From contig CAZHTC010000001.1 of NCBI GenBank assembly GCA_964535575.1, forward strand, positions 248,001-312,000: 64,000 nucleotides of DNA. The letters run 5' to 3'. Origin of the DNA: JAGPCK01 sp964535575. GTDB lineage: Bacteria > Bacteroidota > Bacteroidia > UKL13-3. Positions 15,997 through 23,965 of the stretch are shown piece by piece (within the stretch, counting starts at the first letter, position 1; each line of letters begins with the position of its first letter). The notes under the pieces were generated by a model, which was not told where the DNA came from, ran no database searches, and saw nothing but the letters and a program-made list of their open reading frames with translations. Both the position numbers and the translations under genes were made by a program.

Positions 15997-16755
15997 ATGC
16001 AACGAAATATTATCCTTCTTTTTATTGTAGTCCTGCTGTATAACTCGTGCAAACACGATATACCCGAGCAACCCTGTAAAGACTATTTGGTTCCTACGGA
16101 AGGATTTAAGGTTTATGAAATATCAGATGTATCTAGCTTTACTTACGACCCGGATATTGAACTGGAAACAGATACTATTTTTAGGGATGCTACATTCAGA
16201 GCTACTTTGCCCTACGACAAATACACCTGGACCATTGGTGCCGATACCACCAGGCGGTATGGAAAACAAGTGCACCTTTATTTCTCCAACCCAAATGGCT
16301 GGGGATTAATAAGGGTAACCATGATAGGAGAACGTAAACCCAATTTGCTTTGCAACCCCCTGGATGACGGAGTGGATACCTTTACCAAAACGGTATATAA
16401 TGTCCCCATCAACCAACTCGGATATTACGGAACCTACGAGGGGTACGATGTGGAGAACCCGGACAGTATCTACCGGCTTGATATCAGGCAAACCGATTTT
16501 GAAAAAGACTGGACCATGGGTATTGATTCCATAAAATCCGATTGCGATATTTTTCCAGGTGACCCCAATACCCCTTATTTCTACAGACTTATTGCAGTAC
16601 CGAGGGCACATACTTTTTTTGGTGATTGCGATTGCAATAATTCCTTGTACGGGGTTTACAATAAGAAACAAAATATCATCTCCATTAAAAGATCCTATGT
16701 AGAAAGACCATCCAATAAAAAAACAACAAGATTATTTATTGGACACAAAATTTAA
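15997..16755 (+). CDS. Lipoprotein B of the three-member family (divergent member)
   Basis: The protein has 252 residues with signal MQRNIILLFIVVLLYNSC, giving lipobox LLYNSC. The mature chain shares with lipoproteins A and C the order YTWTIGADTTRRYGKQV, FSNPNGWGLIRVTMIGERKP, then C-N-P-LDDGVDTFTK and a second beta domain beginning YYGTYEGYDVENPDS. The rest differs strongly, so this is an old paralog. Cys residues near the C-terminus (FGDCDCNNS) are its own. It lies downstream of the terminator and the fibre-gene remnant and overlaps or abuts the start of lipoprotein C. It is an exported lipoprotein of unknown role; the shared DDGVDTFTK signature defines the family here. Confidence 0.85.
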   Translation: MQRNIILLFIVVLLYNSCKHDIPEQPCKDYLVPTEGFKVYEISDVSSFTYDPDIELETDTIFRDATFRATLPYDKYTWTIGADTTRRYGKQVHLYFSNPNGWGLIRVTMIGERKPNLLCNPLDDGVDTFTKTVYNVPINQLGYYGTYEGYDVENPDSIYRLDIRQTDFEKDWTMGIDSIKSDCDIFPGDPNTPYFYRLIAVPRAHTFFGDCDCNNSLYGVYNKKQNIISIKRSYVERPSNKKTTRLFIGHKI

Positions 16756-16759
16756 TGCT

Positions 16760-17527
16760 TTGAAAAAAATATTGACCCTTCTATTTGGTTTAATTTTGCT
16801 ATTCAATAGCTGCAGGCATTGCGATGATCCAACAAACCCCGATTGTGGAAATTATAACCCCTGCTATGGGGTGAACAATGGGGCCAGTTTTGAGTGCTCG
16901 GAGTATTTTGATGAAAACACCGGCCTGCTGGTAAAATGCGATACGCTAATTGCAAGTTCACATCTATCTTGGTTTGGGTCTACTCATGAATACCTGAGTT
17001 ATCAATGGAAGGTGGGAAGCGATACCAACACGCGCAACGGCAAGTCATTTCTTATCCAGTTTACCAAACCGTTCGGCACCATTCCTGTTACGCTGATTGG
17101 CACCCGTAAACCGCGGCCCGAATGCCTGCCCGGGGATGATGGTGTGGACACTTTTACCAAAGCCATCACAATTGTAGATGAGAAAGCATCTCCATTATTT
17201 GGTAAATTCAAAGGCGCACTTACCCATAACCCAACCGACACATTTACAATTGCCATCACTGCCAATCATGGCATATCACAAATTGGCCCCTTCCCTGCTA
17301 TTTTTAATCTCATAAGAAACTGCGATGTAATACTTCCGATTATTAATATCGGTTACAAACAATTTGCAGAGTTTAACAAACAGTATTCTCCTTCTGGCTC
17401 TTGTTATTACTCGACAGAAATACGAGGTAAGCTTGACTCTGGTAACCAGTTTATCACCATTACTTATACTGCGTACAAGAGCAAGGAACATCTTACTGAA
17501 ACGTTCATTGGCAGGCGTATTCCATAA
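16760..17527 (+). CDS. Lipoprotein C, near-identical copy of lipoprotein A
   Basis: The best start is TTG 16760, which gives MKKILTLLFGLILLFNSC, an ideal lipoprotein signal with lipobox LLFNSC; no in-frame ATG exists. An alternative TTG at 16739 overlaps the end of lipoprotein B. The product has 255 residues. From CRHCDDPTNPDC to the final TETFIGRRIP it differs from lipoprotein A at only a few positions, and the DNA match extends past the stop to TAAAATCA. The match begins at CAATAGCTGCAGG (16804; 12438 in copy A), at the lipobox, so the two genes have unrelated signal peptides and nearly identical mature parts. The rare start codon may lower expression. Function unknown. Confidence 0.83.
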   Translation: MKKILTLLFGLILLFNSCRHCDDPTNPDCGNYNPCYGVNNGASFECSEYFDENTGLLVKCDTLIASSHLSWFGSTHEYLSYQWKVGSDTNTRNGKSFLIQFTKPFGTIPVTLIGTRKPRPECLPGDDGVDTFTKAITIVDEKASPLFGKFKGALTHNPTDTFTIAITANHGISQIGPFPAIFNLIRNCDVILPIINIGYKQFAEFNKQYSPSGSCYYSTEIRGKLDSGNQFITITYTAYKSKEHLTETFIGRRIP

Positions 17528-17554
17528 AATCATCGTACTTCGCATAAACAGATA

Positions 17555-17935
17555 CATTCGCCCCGGCTATGCGCAAGCCTGCGATTGCTCAGTATGATGT
17601 GAGGGGGTTGTTTTTCTTTTTCGTCATGCTGAGGCACTGCGTTGGCTTTGCGGGTGAGTTTGCCGTGAGCATCTGTCTGTTTGGAGATGGATTCCTCATT
17701 GCCTTGAACGGACAGATACATTCGCTCCGGCTATGCGCAAGCCTGCAATCGTTCAGTATGACGTGAGGGGGTTGTTTTTCTTTTCGTCATGCTGAGGCAC
17801 TGCGTTGGCTTTGCAGGTGAGTGTGCCGTGAGCATCTGTCTGTTTGGAGATGAATTCCTCGGTGCCTTGAAAAGATAGACACATTCGCTCCGGCTACGCG
17901 CAAGCCTGCGGTCGCTCAGTATGACGTGAGGATGT
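17555..17935. repeat. Tandem repeat of about 164 bp, two full copies and a partial third
   Basis: The block CATTCG..CCGGCTA.GCGCAAGCCTG recurs at 17555, 17719 and 17882, a spacing of 164 and 163 bases. Each full unit contains CTCAGTATGAyG and, after a T-rich loop, CGTCATGCTGAG. These are near-perfect reverse complements, so every unit can fold into a hairpin. The 425 bases between lipoprotein C and the M13 peptidase gene hold only this array; reading frames inside it are by-products of the repeat. Similar CTCAGTATGACG/CGTCATGCTGAG repeats are known as dispersed intergenic repeats in Bacteroidota genomes; that relation is from memory, not from a search. Confidence 0.85.
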
Positions 17936-17952
17936 GGGTTATTTATTTGCCG

Positions 17953-19980
17953 CTACCAAATCTTCGCTCTTTCCGTTTCGGCCCGCCACATTTTATCTCC
18001 TTCCTTTACACCAAAGGCTGTATAAAACTCGGGCAGGTTACTCAACGGCCCCAACACCCGGAAACGTCCGGGCGAGTGCGGATCGGTCATAATCATTTGC
18101 CGCAAAAATTCGGGGCGTGCATTGTTTTTCCATACCTGAGCAAATCCGATAAAGAATCGTTGCTCGGGAGTAAACCCATCAATCACTTCTTTGGGTTTCC
18201 CCTGCAGGCTCATCATATAGGCCTCGTAAGCTACCGAAATACCTGCCAGGTCGGCAATGTTTTCGCCAAGCGTTAATTTACCATTTACGGCCAGGCTATC
18301 GTTTACTTTAAACTTGTTGAATTGCTCTACCAGAATTTTTGTTTTTGCTTCAAACTTGGCCTTGTCTTCATCGGTCCACCAGTTGCTAAGGTTTCCTTTC
18401 GCATCAAACTTGCTTCCGTTATCATCAAAACCATGAGAAATTTCGTGTCCGATCACGGCACCAATGCTTCCGTAGTTTACAGCATCATCGGCCTCGGGAT
18501 TAAAAAACGGAGGCTGCATAATGGCTGCGGGAAAAACAATTTCATTCATTGACGGATTGTAATACGCATTTACGGTTTGCGGCAGCATATTCCATTTGGC
18601 CCGGTCAATTGGTTGCCCCAGTTTATTCATGTTATCCATATAGCCCCATTGTTGCGAGCGCAGGAAATTGGCAAAGTACGAGTCGTTTTTTATTTCCAAT
18701 CCTGCATACTCTTCAAACTTATCAGGATAACCAATTTTTCGGGCAATGGTGCTTAGTTTTTCCAATGCGCGTGTACGTGTTTCGGCACTCATCCACTCTA
18801 CTGTACCAAGCCGTTTTTTGTACACCGCCATTAAATTATCAATCATTTCGTTCAGGCGTCTTTTTGATTCAGGAGTGAAGGCTACTTTTACAAATTCCTG
18901 TCCCAGCAATTCGCCAATCATGCCGTTAGTGGAACCAATGGCCCTTTTCCAACGTGGCTTTTGCTCTTTTTGCCCATTGAGCACAGTTGAATAAAAACTG
19001 AAATTTTGTTTCTCAATTTCCTTGTTCAGAAAACCTGCTGCCGTATTCATCACATTCCATTTGAGGTAAGCTTTCCAGCTGCTTAAGGTTGACTCGGTAA
19101 AACGGGTGCTGACATACTGAACGAATTCAGGCTGCATCACAATCACACTGTCAAACTTTTTTTGTTTGTAACCCGTGGTAGTAAAATACGTGTCCCAGTT
19201 AAACATGGGAGTGAGTTTTTGCAACTCGGCTAATGATTTTTTGTTGTATTGCTTTTCAATATTTCTTCTGTCGGTTCGGGTCATGCTCACTGCTGCAAGT
19301 CCTTTTTCAAACTCCATTACTTTATTGGCCATATTAATGGCTTCGGGCCGCATGTATCCGAATAATTCAAACATACGGGTAACGTGGCGCACATATTCTC
19401 CTTTAATCTCTTCTGATTTTGGGTCGTCTTTCATGTAATAATCACGGTCGGGCATACCCAAACCACCCTGACTCAGATAAACGGCATAAGCTTCACTGTT
19501 TTTCATATCGGTACTCACTCCGAAACCGAAAAGCGGGTCGATACCCAGTCGGTGGTGTTTAGCCACGAGTTTAATAATATCCTCCTGATTGGTTATCTTA
19601 TCAACCTCTTCCATCAACGATTTAACCGGTGAAATGCCATCCTGCTCCAATTTGACGGTATCCATTATTGCTTTGTACAAATCACCCAAACGTTGGGTGG
19701 GTGAACCATAAGGTGCGCTGGGATTTGCCGCTGCATCTTCCAGAATTTTTTTAAGCAACAGGTTGTTTCGCTCGGCTACTATATTAAAACTGGCCCATCG
19801 ACCTTCGGATGCAGGAACCGGATTATTTTTTATCCAGTTTCCGTTGGCGTATAAATAAAAATCTTCGCGCGGATTTACTTTGCTATCCATCCATGATGTA
19901 TCGGGGCCTTTAAGTGCACTTACCATAAATGCGCAGGAGGCAATGGCTGCAACCGGAAAAAGAAGTTGTTTTATTTTCAT
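17953..19980 (-). CDS. M13-family zinc metallopeptidase (neprilysin/PepO type)
   Basis: In this 675-residue protein the zinc site reads IGHEISHGFDDNG, giving the HExxH helix, with the third ligand in LGENIADLAG further on. The substrate-binding NAYYNP motif precedes it (TVNAYYNPSMNEIVFPA). These are the marks of M13 peptidases, and the length is usual for the family. The N-terminus (MKIKQLLFPVAAIASCAFMV) is an export signal; a Cys within it could allow lipidation but the lipobox is poor. It probably degrades peptides in the periplasm or outside the cell. The gene follows the Prc-like peptidase gene with 15 bases between, so the two exported peptidases are likely one operon. Confidence 0.95.
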   Translation of the reverse strand: MKIKQLLFPVAAIASCAFMVSALKGPDTSWMDSKVNPREDFYLYANGNWIKNNPVPASEGRWASFNIVAERNNLLLKKILEDAAANPSAPYGSPTQRLGDLYKAIMDTVKLEQDGISPVKSLMEEVDKITNQEDIIKLVAKHHRLGIDPLFGFGVSTDMKNSEAYAVYLSQGGLGMPDRDYYMKDDPKSEEIKGEYVRHVTRMFELFGYMRPEAINMANKVMEFEKGLAAVSMTRTDRRNIEKQYNKKSLAELQKLTPMFNWDTYFTTTGYKQKKFDSVIVMQPEFVQYVSTRFTESTLSSWKAYLKWNVMNTAAGFLNKEIEKQNFSFYSTVLNGQKEQKPRWKRAIGSTNGMIGELLGQEFVKVAFTPESKRRLNEMIDNLMAVYKKRLGTVEWMSAETRTRALEKLSTIARKIGYPDKFEEYAGLEIKNDSYFANFLRSQQWGYMDNMNKLGQPIDRAKWNMLPQTVNAYYNPSMNEIVFPAAIMQPPFFNPEADDAVNYGSIGAVIGHEISHGFDDNGSKFDAKGNLSNWWTDEDKAKFEAKTKILVEQFNKFKVNDSLAVNGKLTLGENIADLAGISVAYEAYMMSLQGKPKEVIDGFTPEQRFFIGFAQVWKNNARPEFLRQMIMTDPHSPGRFRVLGPLSNLPEFYTAFGVKEGDKMWRAETERAKIW

Positions 19981-19995
19981 AACTGTAAATTTGTA

Positions 19996-22020
19996 TTAGT
20001 TACCTGTTGATGTAGCAAGCAAAAGATAATCGAGTACAATCTGTTCTCCTTCCTTCAGAATCAAATCGTACTTTTCATTTTCATTTTTAGTGTCCCCCAG
20101 CAATTTTTTTCTGGCTTCTTCTCGTGCCTTGTTTTTTGCACTTTGATCGTCCTGCTCCTTTTTTAACAGTGCCGAATTAAGGGTAGCATATTCTTTAAGA
20201 CGGTATGCCCTGAATCCGATAACATCTTCGAGCAGAAAATTGTACTCGGCATTATCTTTCATACGGTCCTCATGCAGTTTTTTTACTTTAAGAATTAATT
20301 GCTCGTTGGCAGGAAGTGCCTTGTATGCACTACGCGCAATCTGATCCCATGCTAATGCAAACTCACTGGCTTCTTCTCCATATTCTTTATCAGAATATAT
20401 TCCCGGGAATGAAATATCGGGCGTTACTCCTTTTAATTGCGTACTGTTTCCGCTTACCCGGTAAAACTTGGCCATGGTTAATTTAATTTGCCCAACTCTT
20501 TTTCCTGGTGAATTTACAATAGCATTTAAATCGGCTACCTGCTGCACGGTTCCTTTTCCAAAGGTATTTTCTCCTACAATAATTCCGCGGTGATAATCCT
20601 GAATAGCTCCCGCAAAAATCTCAGAAGCCGAAGCACTGAACCGATTTACTAAAACTACCAAAGGACCGTCCCATGTTACCGAATTGTCGGTATCGTCATC
20701 CACTTCAACCCGGCCATTGCCATAGCGCACCTGCACCACCGGCCCAGAAGTAATAAATAAACCCGTAAGGTTAATGGCTTCCTGCAAAGCACCACCACCG
20801 TTATTTCGAAGGTCGAGTACTACGCCCTGCACTTTTTGCTTTTTAAAATCTTCCAGAATTCTTTTTATATCACGCGTAGTACTTGCATAGTCTTTTTCTC
20901 CGCGCTGATATCCGGCATAATCAAGGTAAAACGATGGTAAAGTAATGAGCCCTACTTTGTACTTTTTCTTGTCGCGCATCACTTCATGCACCTCGCCTTT
21001 GGCAGTTTGTTCTTCTAATTTTATTTTATCGCGTTCAATAAATATAATAACAGGAGTAGCATTGGTTGGGACATTTGCACTTAGCACACCCAACTTAACC
21101 ACTGTACCTTTGGGTCCCCTGATTTTACTTACCACATCATCTATTCTCCAGCCAACCACATCTACCATTTCACCGTCTTTTCCCTGTCCTACCGAAACAA
21201 TTCTGTCGCCCACTTTCAGTTTTTTACTGCGTTCGGCAGGCCCGCCTTTTACCAGCTCACGTATGGTGGTGTAATCGTTTTCAACACCCAGAGTGGCTCC
21301 TATTCCTTCTAATGCCTGAGACGTGCTGATGCGAAAATCATCGCCCTGACTGGGAGAAAAATAGTTGGTATGCGGATCAACAACTTCGGTAACGGCATTC
21401 ATGAAAAAACTGAAAATATCTTCGCTTTTGGTTTTGGTGAGATTTTTCTCAAGGTTCTCATACCGCTTGCGTATTACATCGGTCGCATCTTTCCATGATT
21501 TCCCTGATGATTTTAAACCCACCAGTTCATATTTAATTTTAGAAACCCAAAGTGCATCCATTTCCTGTTGGTTATAACACCAGTTGGCATTTTCTCTTTT
21601 CACCTGAAATGAATCGTTCAACGAAAAATCAAGCGAATCTCCACTAAGTACTTTATAGGTAAATTTAATGCGTCCGTTTATGCGCTCCAAAAAAGTGTTG
21701 TACATATCAAAGGCAAACTTTACATCCCCCGCACGCAGGTAATCATCAATACGCCCTCTGTGTTGATCAAAATCTTTGATATCGGTAGCCAAAAAATACG
21801 ACCGGTTATAGTCAAGATCCTTGAGATATAAATCAAATACTTTTTGCGAAAATCCGTCATCCATAATTGCCGGATGGTAATGATCGTTTGCAAGGATTTC
21901 AGTGATGGTTTTGGTTACCGCCTGATGTTCGGGTTCGGGGCTGAATTGTTTTACTTCCTGAGCCGAAAGCGTACATACACTAATCCATAGAATGGCAGAA
22001 AAAAGAAATATTCGTTTCAT
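19996..22020 (-). CDS. Prc/Tsp-like carboxy-terminal processing peptidase (S41)
   Basis: The protein has 674 residues with a signal peptide (MKRIFLFSAILWISVCTLSA). It carries a PDZ domain (about 235-325; GIGATLGVENDYTTIRELV, AERSKKLKVGDRIVSVGQG). The catalytic region has Ser in NRFSASASEIFAGAIQDY and Lys in VGENTFGKGTVQQ, which match the Ser/Lys dyad of E. coli Prc closely. The C-terminal helical part fits the DUF3340 extension found in Prc. The length is close to the 682 residues of E. coli Prc. It cleaves proteins with exposed C-termini in the periplasm and affects envelope maintenance. It heads a two-gene operon with the M13 peptidase. Confidence 0.95.
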   Translation of the reverse strand: MKRIFLFSAILWISVCTLSAQEVKQFSPEPEHQAVTKTITEILANDHYHPAIMDDGFSQKVFDLYLKDLDYNRSYFLATDIKDFDQHRGRIDDYLRAGDVKFAFDMYNTFLERINGRIKFTYKVLSGDSLDFSLNDSFQVKRENANWCYNQQEMDALWVSKIKYELVGLKSSGKSWKDATDVIRKRYENLEKNLTKTKSEDIFSFFMNAVTEVVDPHTNYFSPSQGDDFRISTSQALEGIGATLGVENDYTTIRELVKGGPAERSKKLKVGDRIVSVGQGKDGEMVDVVGWRIDDVVSKIRGPKGTVVKLGVLSANVPTNATPVIIFIERDKIKLEEQTAKGEVHEVMRDKKKYKVGLITLPSFYLDYAGYQRGEKDYASTTRDIKRILEDFKKQKVQGVVLDLRNNGGGALQEAINLTGLFITSGPVVQVRYGNGRVEVDDDTDNSVTWDGPLVVLVNRFSASASEIFAGAIQDYHRGIIVGENTFGKGTVQQVADLNAIVNSPGKRVGQIKLTMAKFYRVSGNSTQLKGVTPDISFPGIYSDKEYGEEASEFALAWDQIARSAYKALPANEQLILKVKKLHEDRMKDNAEYNFLLEDVIGFRAYRLKEYATLNSALLKKEQDDQSAKNKAREEARKKLLGDTKNENEKYDLILKEGEQIVLDYLLLATSTGN

Positions 22021-22145
22021 TCAAAAAAAATTTGATACGGCAATATGCAATAAAAATACCACGCTCACAAACACTTTACCGACAAGCCGACAGAAAGCCT
22101 TCAATTACCGATTAACGTTTGAAATTCCGTTAATTTGCACTACTG

Positions 22146-22580
22146 ATGAAAGTTTCAGAACAGTATCTCAATATTACCCGAACACAGCTTAACACCGTGG
22201 CAATGGCTATAGCTACCCATATTCAACATCTTTCTTTTATATGCTTTTTTGGCGAAATGGGATCGGGCAAAACTACACTTATAAAAGCCATTGTAAAGGA
22301 ACTTAACAGCAAAGATGAGGTAAGCAGCCCTACCTTTTCACTGGTAAATGAATATGCCGGTGACCACGGAATACCAATTTACCATTTCGACTTTTACCGA
22401 CTGAAATCGATCGAGGAGGCCTTTGATATAGGATACGAAGAATACTTTTTCGGAGAGGGCATTTGTTTGGTTGAATGGCCACAAGTAATTGAAAGTCTAC
22501 TGCCTACCCCGCGGCTGGAAGTTTATATAACCAAACATTCACCCGATACCCGCGATTTCGTTATAAAATCTGTGACATAA
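22146..22580 (+). CDS. tsaE: tRNA threonylcarbamoyladenosine biosynthesis ATPase TsaE
   Basis: The 144-residue protein has a P-loop FGEMGSGKTTLIKAI. Other typical TsaE elements follow: SSPTFSLVNEY, IYHFDFYRL (Walker B-like with the DxYRL motif), EDIGYEEYF-like and ICLVEWPQ. TsaE hydrolyses ATP to help TsaB-TsaD make t6A at position 37 of ANN-decoding tRNAs. Length is standard. It is the first rightward gene after the divergent peptidase operon. A TTAATTTG element (7 of 8 to the -7 consensus) ends 8 bases before the ATG, so the transcript may be nearly leaderless. Confidence 0.95.
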   Translation: MKVSEQYLNITRTQLNTVAMAIATHIQHLSFICFFGEMGSGKTTLIKAIVKELNSKDEVSSPTFSLVNEYAGDHGIPIYHFDFYRLKSIEEAFDIGYEEYFFGEGICLVEWPQVIESLLPTPRLEVYITKHSPDTRDFVIKSVT

Positions 22581-22638
22581 ATTTTACCTGCTCTTTTTTT
22601 TTGTTTAATTTTATGCCTTGTAACGACCAACAAAAATA

Positions 22639-23865
22639 ATGGCAGATACATCAAAAGCCGGGTTTAAAGAACTGGCTAAAAAAGCTTCCATGCAGCCTCA
22701 GGAGGCCATGCTTGAAGTAAAAAAACCAAACAAAGGTTTATATATAGGCGTTCCCAAAGAGATTACATACGAAGAAAACAGGGTAGCCTTAACCCCTTCC
22801 TCGGTAAAATTATTGGTAAACAACGGGCACGAAGTGGTAATGGAAACCAAGGCCGGCCTGGCCTCTCATTTTACAGATAAAGACTACAGCGATGCAGGAG
22901 CAAAAATTGCCTATAGTGTAACCGAAGTGTACAGGTCGGATATTATCGTTAAAGTTGACCCTCCTACCGAGCAGGAAATTAACCTGATGCATCAGGACCA
23001 GTTAATTTTTTCGGCTATTCAGCAAACCACCATTCGCGATACCTATGTAAAAAGGCTGATGCAGAAAAAAGTAACTGCCGTGGCCTTTGAATACATGCGC
23101 GATGATGAGTTAACACTCCCCATTGTGCGCTCTATGAGCGAAATTGCCGGAACCACTTCCATCCTGATAGCCTCCGAATTTTTAAGCAGCGCCAATGGCG
23201 GAAAAGGAGAAATGCTGGGCGGGGTGACGGGCATTCCTCCATCGGAGGTAGTGATTATAGGAGCCGGAACAGTAGGAGAATTTGCAGCTATGGCCGCATT
23301 AGGTTTGGGCGCTTCGGTAAAAGTGTTTGATAAATCAACCCATAGACTCAGGCGTTTGCAAACCAATTTAGGCACACGTGTGTATACCTCTTTATTGCAT
23401 CCCCGAATTCTCGAAAAATCACTGCTCACCGCTGATGTTGCACTTGGTGCACTGAGAAGTGAAAACGGACGGTCGCCACATATTGTTACCGAAGATATGG
23501 TGAGCAAAATGAAACCCGGTTCAGTAATTATTGATGTGAGCATTGATCAGGGCGGATGTTTTGAAACATCTGAACTTACCAATCACACCCACCCGGTTTT
23601 CAAAAAACATGATGTAATTCATTACTGTGTTCCCAATATCCCGTCAAGGGTAGCACGCACAGCCAGTTATGCCCTCAGCAATATTTTAACTCCCATTTTA
23701 CTTGGGATTGCCGATGAAGGAGGTTTTCAAAATTATATCTGGGATAAACCCGGACCACGAAGCGGAGTATATGTGTACAAAGGTATTTTGACCAATAAAT
23801 TTATTGGCGACCAGTTTAAAATATCTACTAAAGACATTGACCTGCTGATAGCTGCACATCTGTAA
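22639..23865 (+). CDS. ald: Alanine dehydrogenase
   Basis: This 408-residue protein has an N-terminal extension of about 30 residues (MADTSKAGFKELAKK...) common in Bacteroidota members. The AlaDh_PNT N-domain follows (YIGVPKEITYEENRVALTPS, with the catalytic-type Lys and Arg residues). The Rossmann fold has IGAGTVGEFAAMAALGLGA, and the SIDQGGCFETSELTNH and YCVPNIPSRVARTASYAL segments are characteristic. It catalyses NAD-dependent L-alanine to pyruvate plus ammonia. The transhydrogenase PntA is related, but its membrane tail is missing here, so alanine dehydrogenase is favoured. It lies 58 bases after tsaE. Confidence 0.93.
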   Translation: MADTSKAGFKELAKKASMQPQEAMLEVKKPNKGLYIGVPKEITYEENRVALTPSSVKLLVNNGHEVVMETKAGLASHFTDKDYSDAGAKIAYSVTEVYRSDIIVKVDPPTEQEINLMHQDQLIFSAIQQTTIRDTYVKRLMQKKVTAVAFEYMRDDELTLPIVRSMSEIAGTTSILIASEFLSSANGGKGEMLGGVTGIPPSEVVIIGAGTVGEFAAMAALGLGASVKVFDKSTHRLRRLQTNLGTRVYTSLLHPRILEKSLLTADVALGALRSENGRSPHIVTEDMVSKMKPGSVIIDVSIDQGGCFETSELTNHTHPVFKKHDVIHYCVPNIPSRVARTASYALSNILTPILLGIADEGGFQNYIWDKPGPRSGVYVYKGILTNKFIGDQFKISTKDIDLLIAAHL

Positions 23866-23883
23866 CCCAGCATCATTTTTCAG

Positions 23884-23915
23884 GTTGGGATAAGAATAAT
23901 AAAAAACTAATTTTG
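23884..23915 (+). promoter_or_regulatory. Promoter of the E2 gene (-33 and -7 boxes)
   Basis: GTTG at 23884-23887 and TAATTTTG at 23908-23915 are separated by 20 bases. The -7 box matches TAnnTTTG exactly. The start codon is 50 bases further on. Confidence 0.5.
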
Positions 23916-23965
23916 CCACGCTGGGCAATAAATTGGCCGGCAATTAATATTTAACACAACCAAAC

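Noticed and set aside
17569..17766. Short frames inside the 164-bp repeat array
   Set aside because: They follow the repeat unit itself and break between copies; no conserved protein pattern.
17555..17935. CRISPR array
   Set aside because: Units of about 164 bp without short direct repeats and unique spacers; no cas genes nearby.
23043..23543. 166-codon frame opposite alanine dehydrogenase
   Set aside because: Antisense shadow of a conserved enzyme; no start context or domain pattern.
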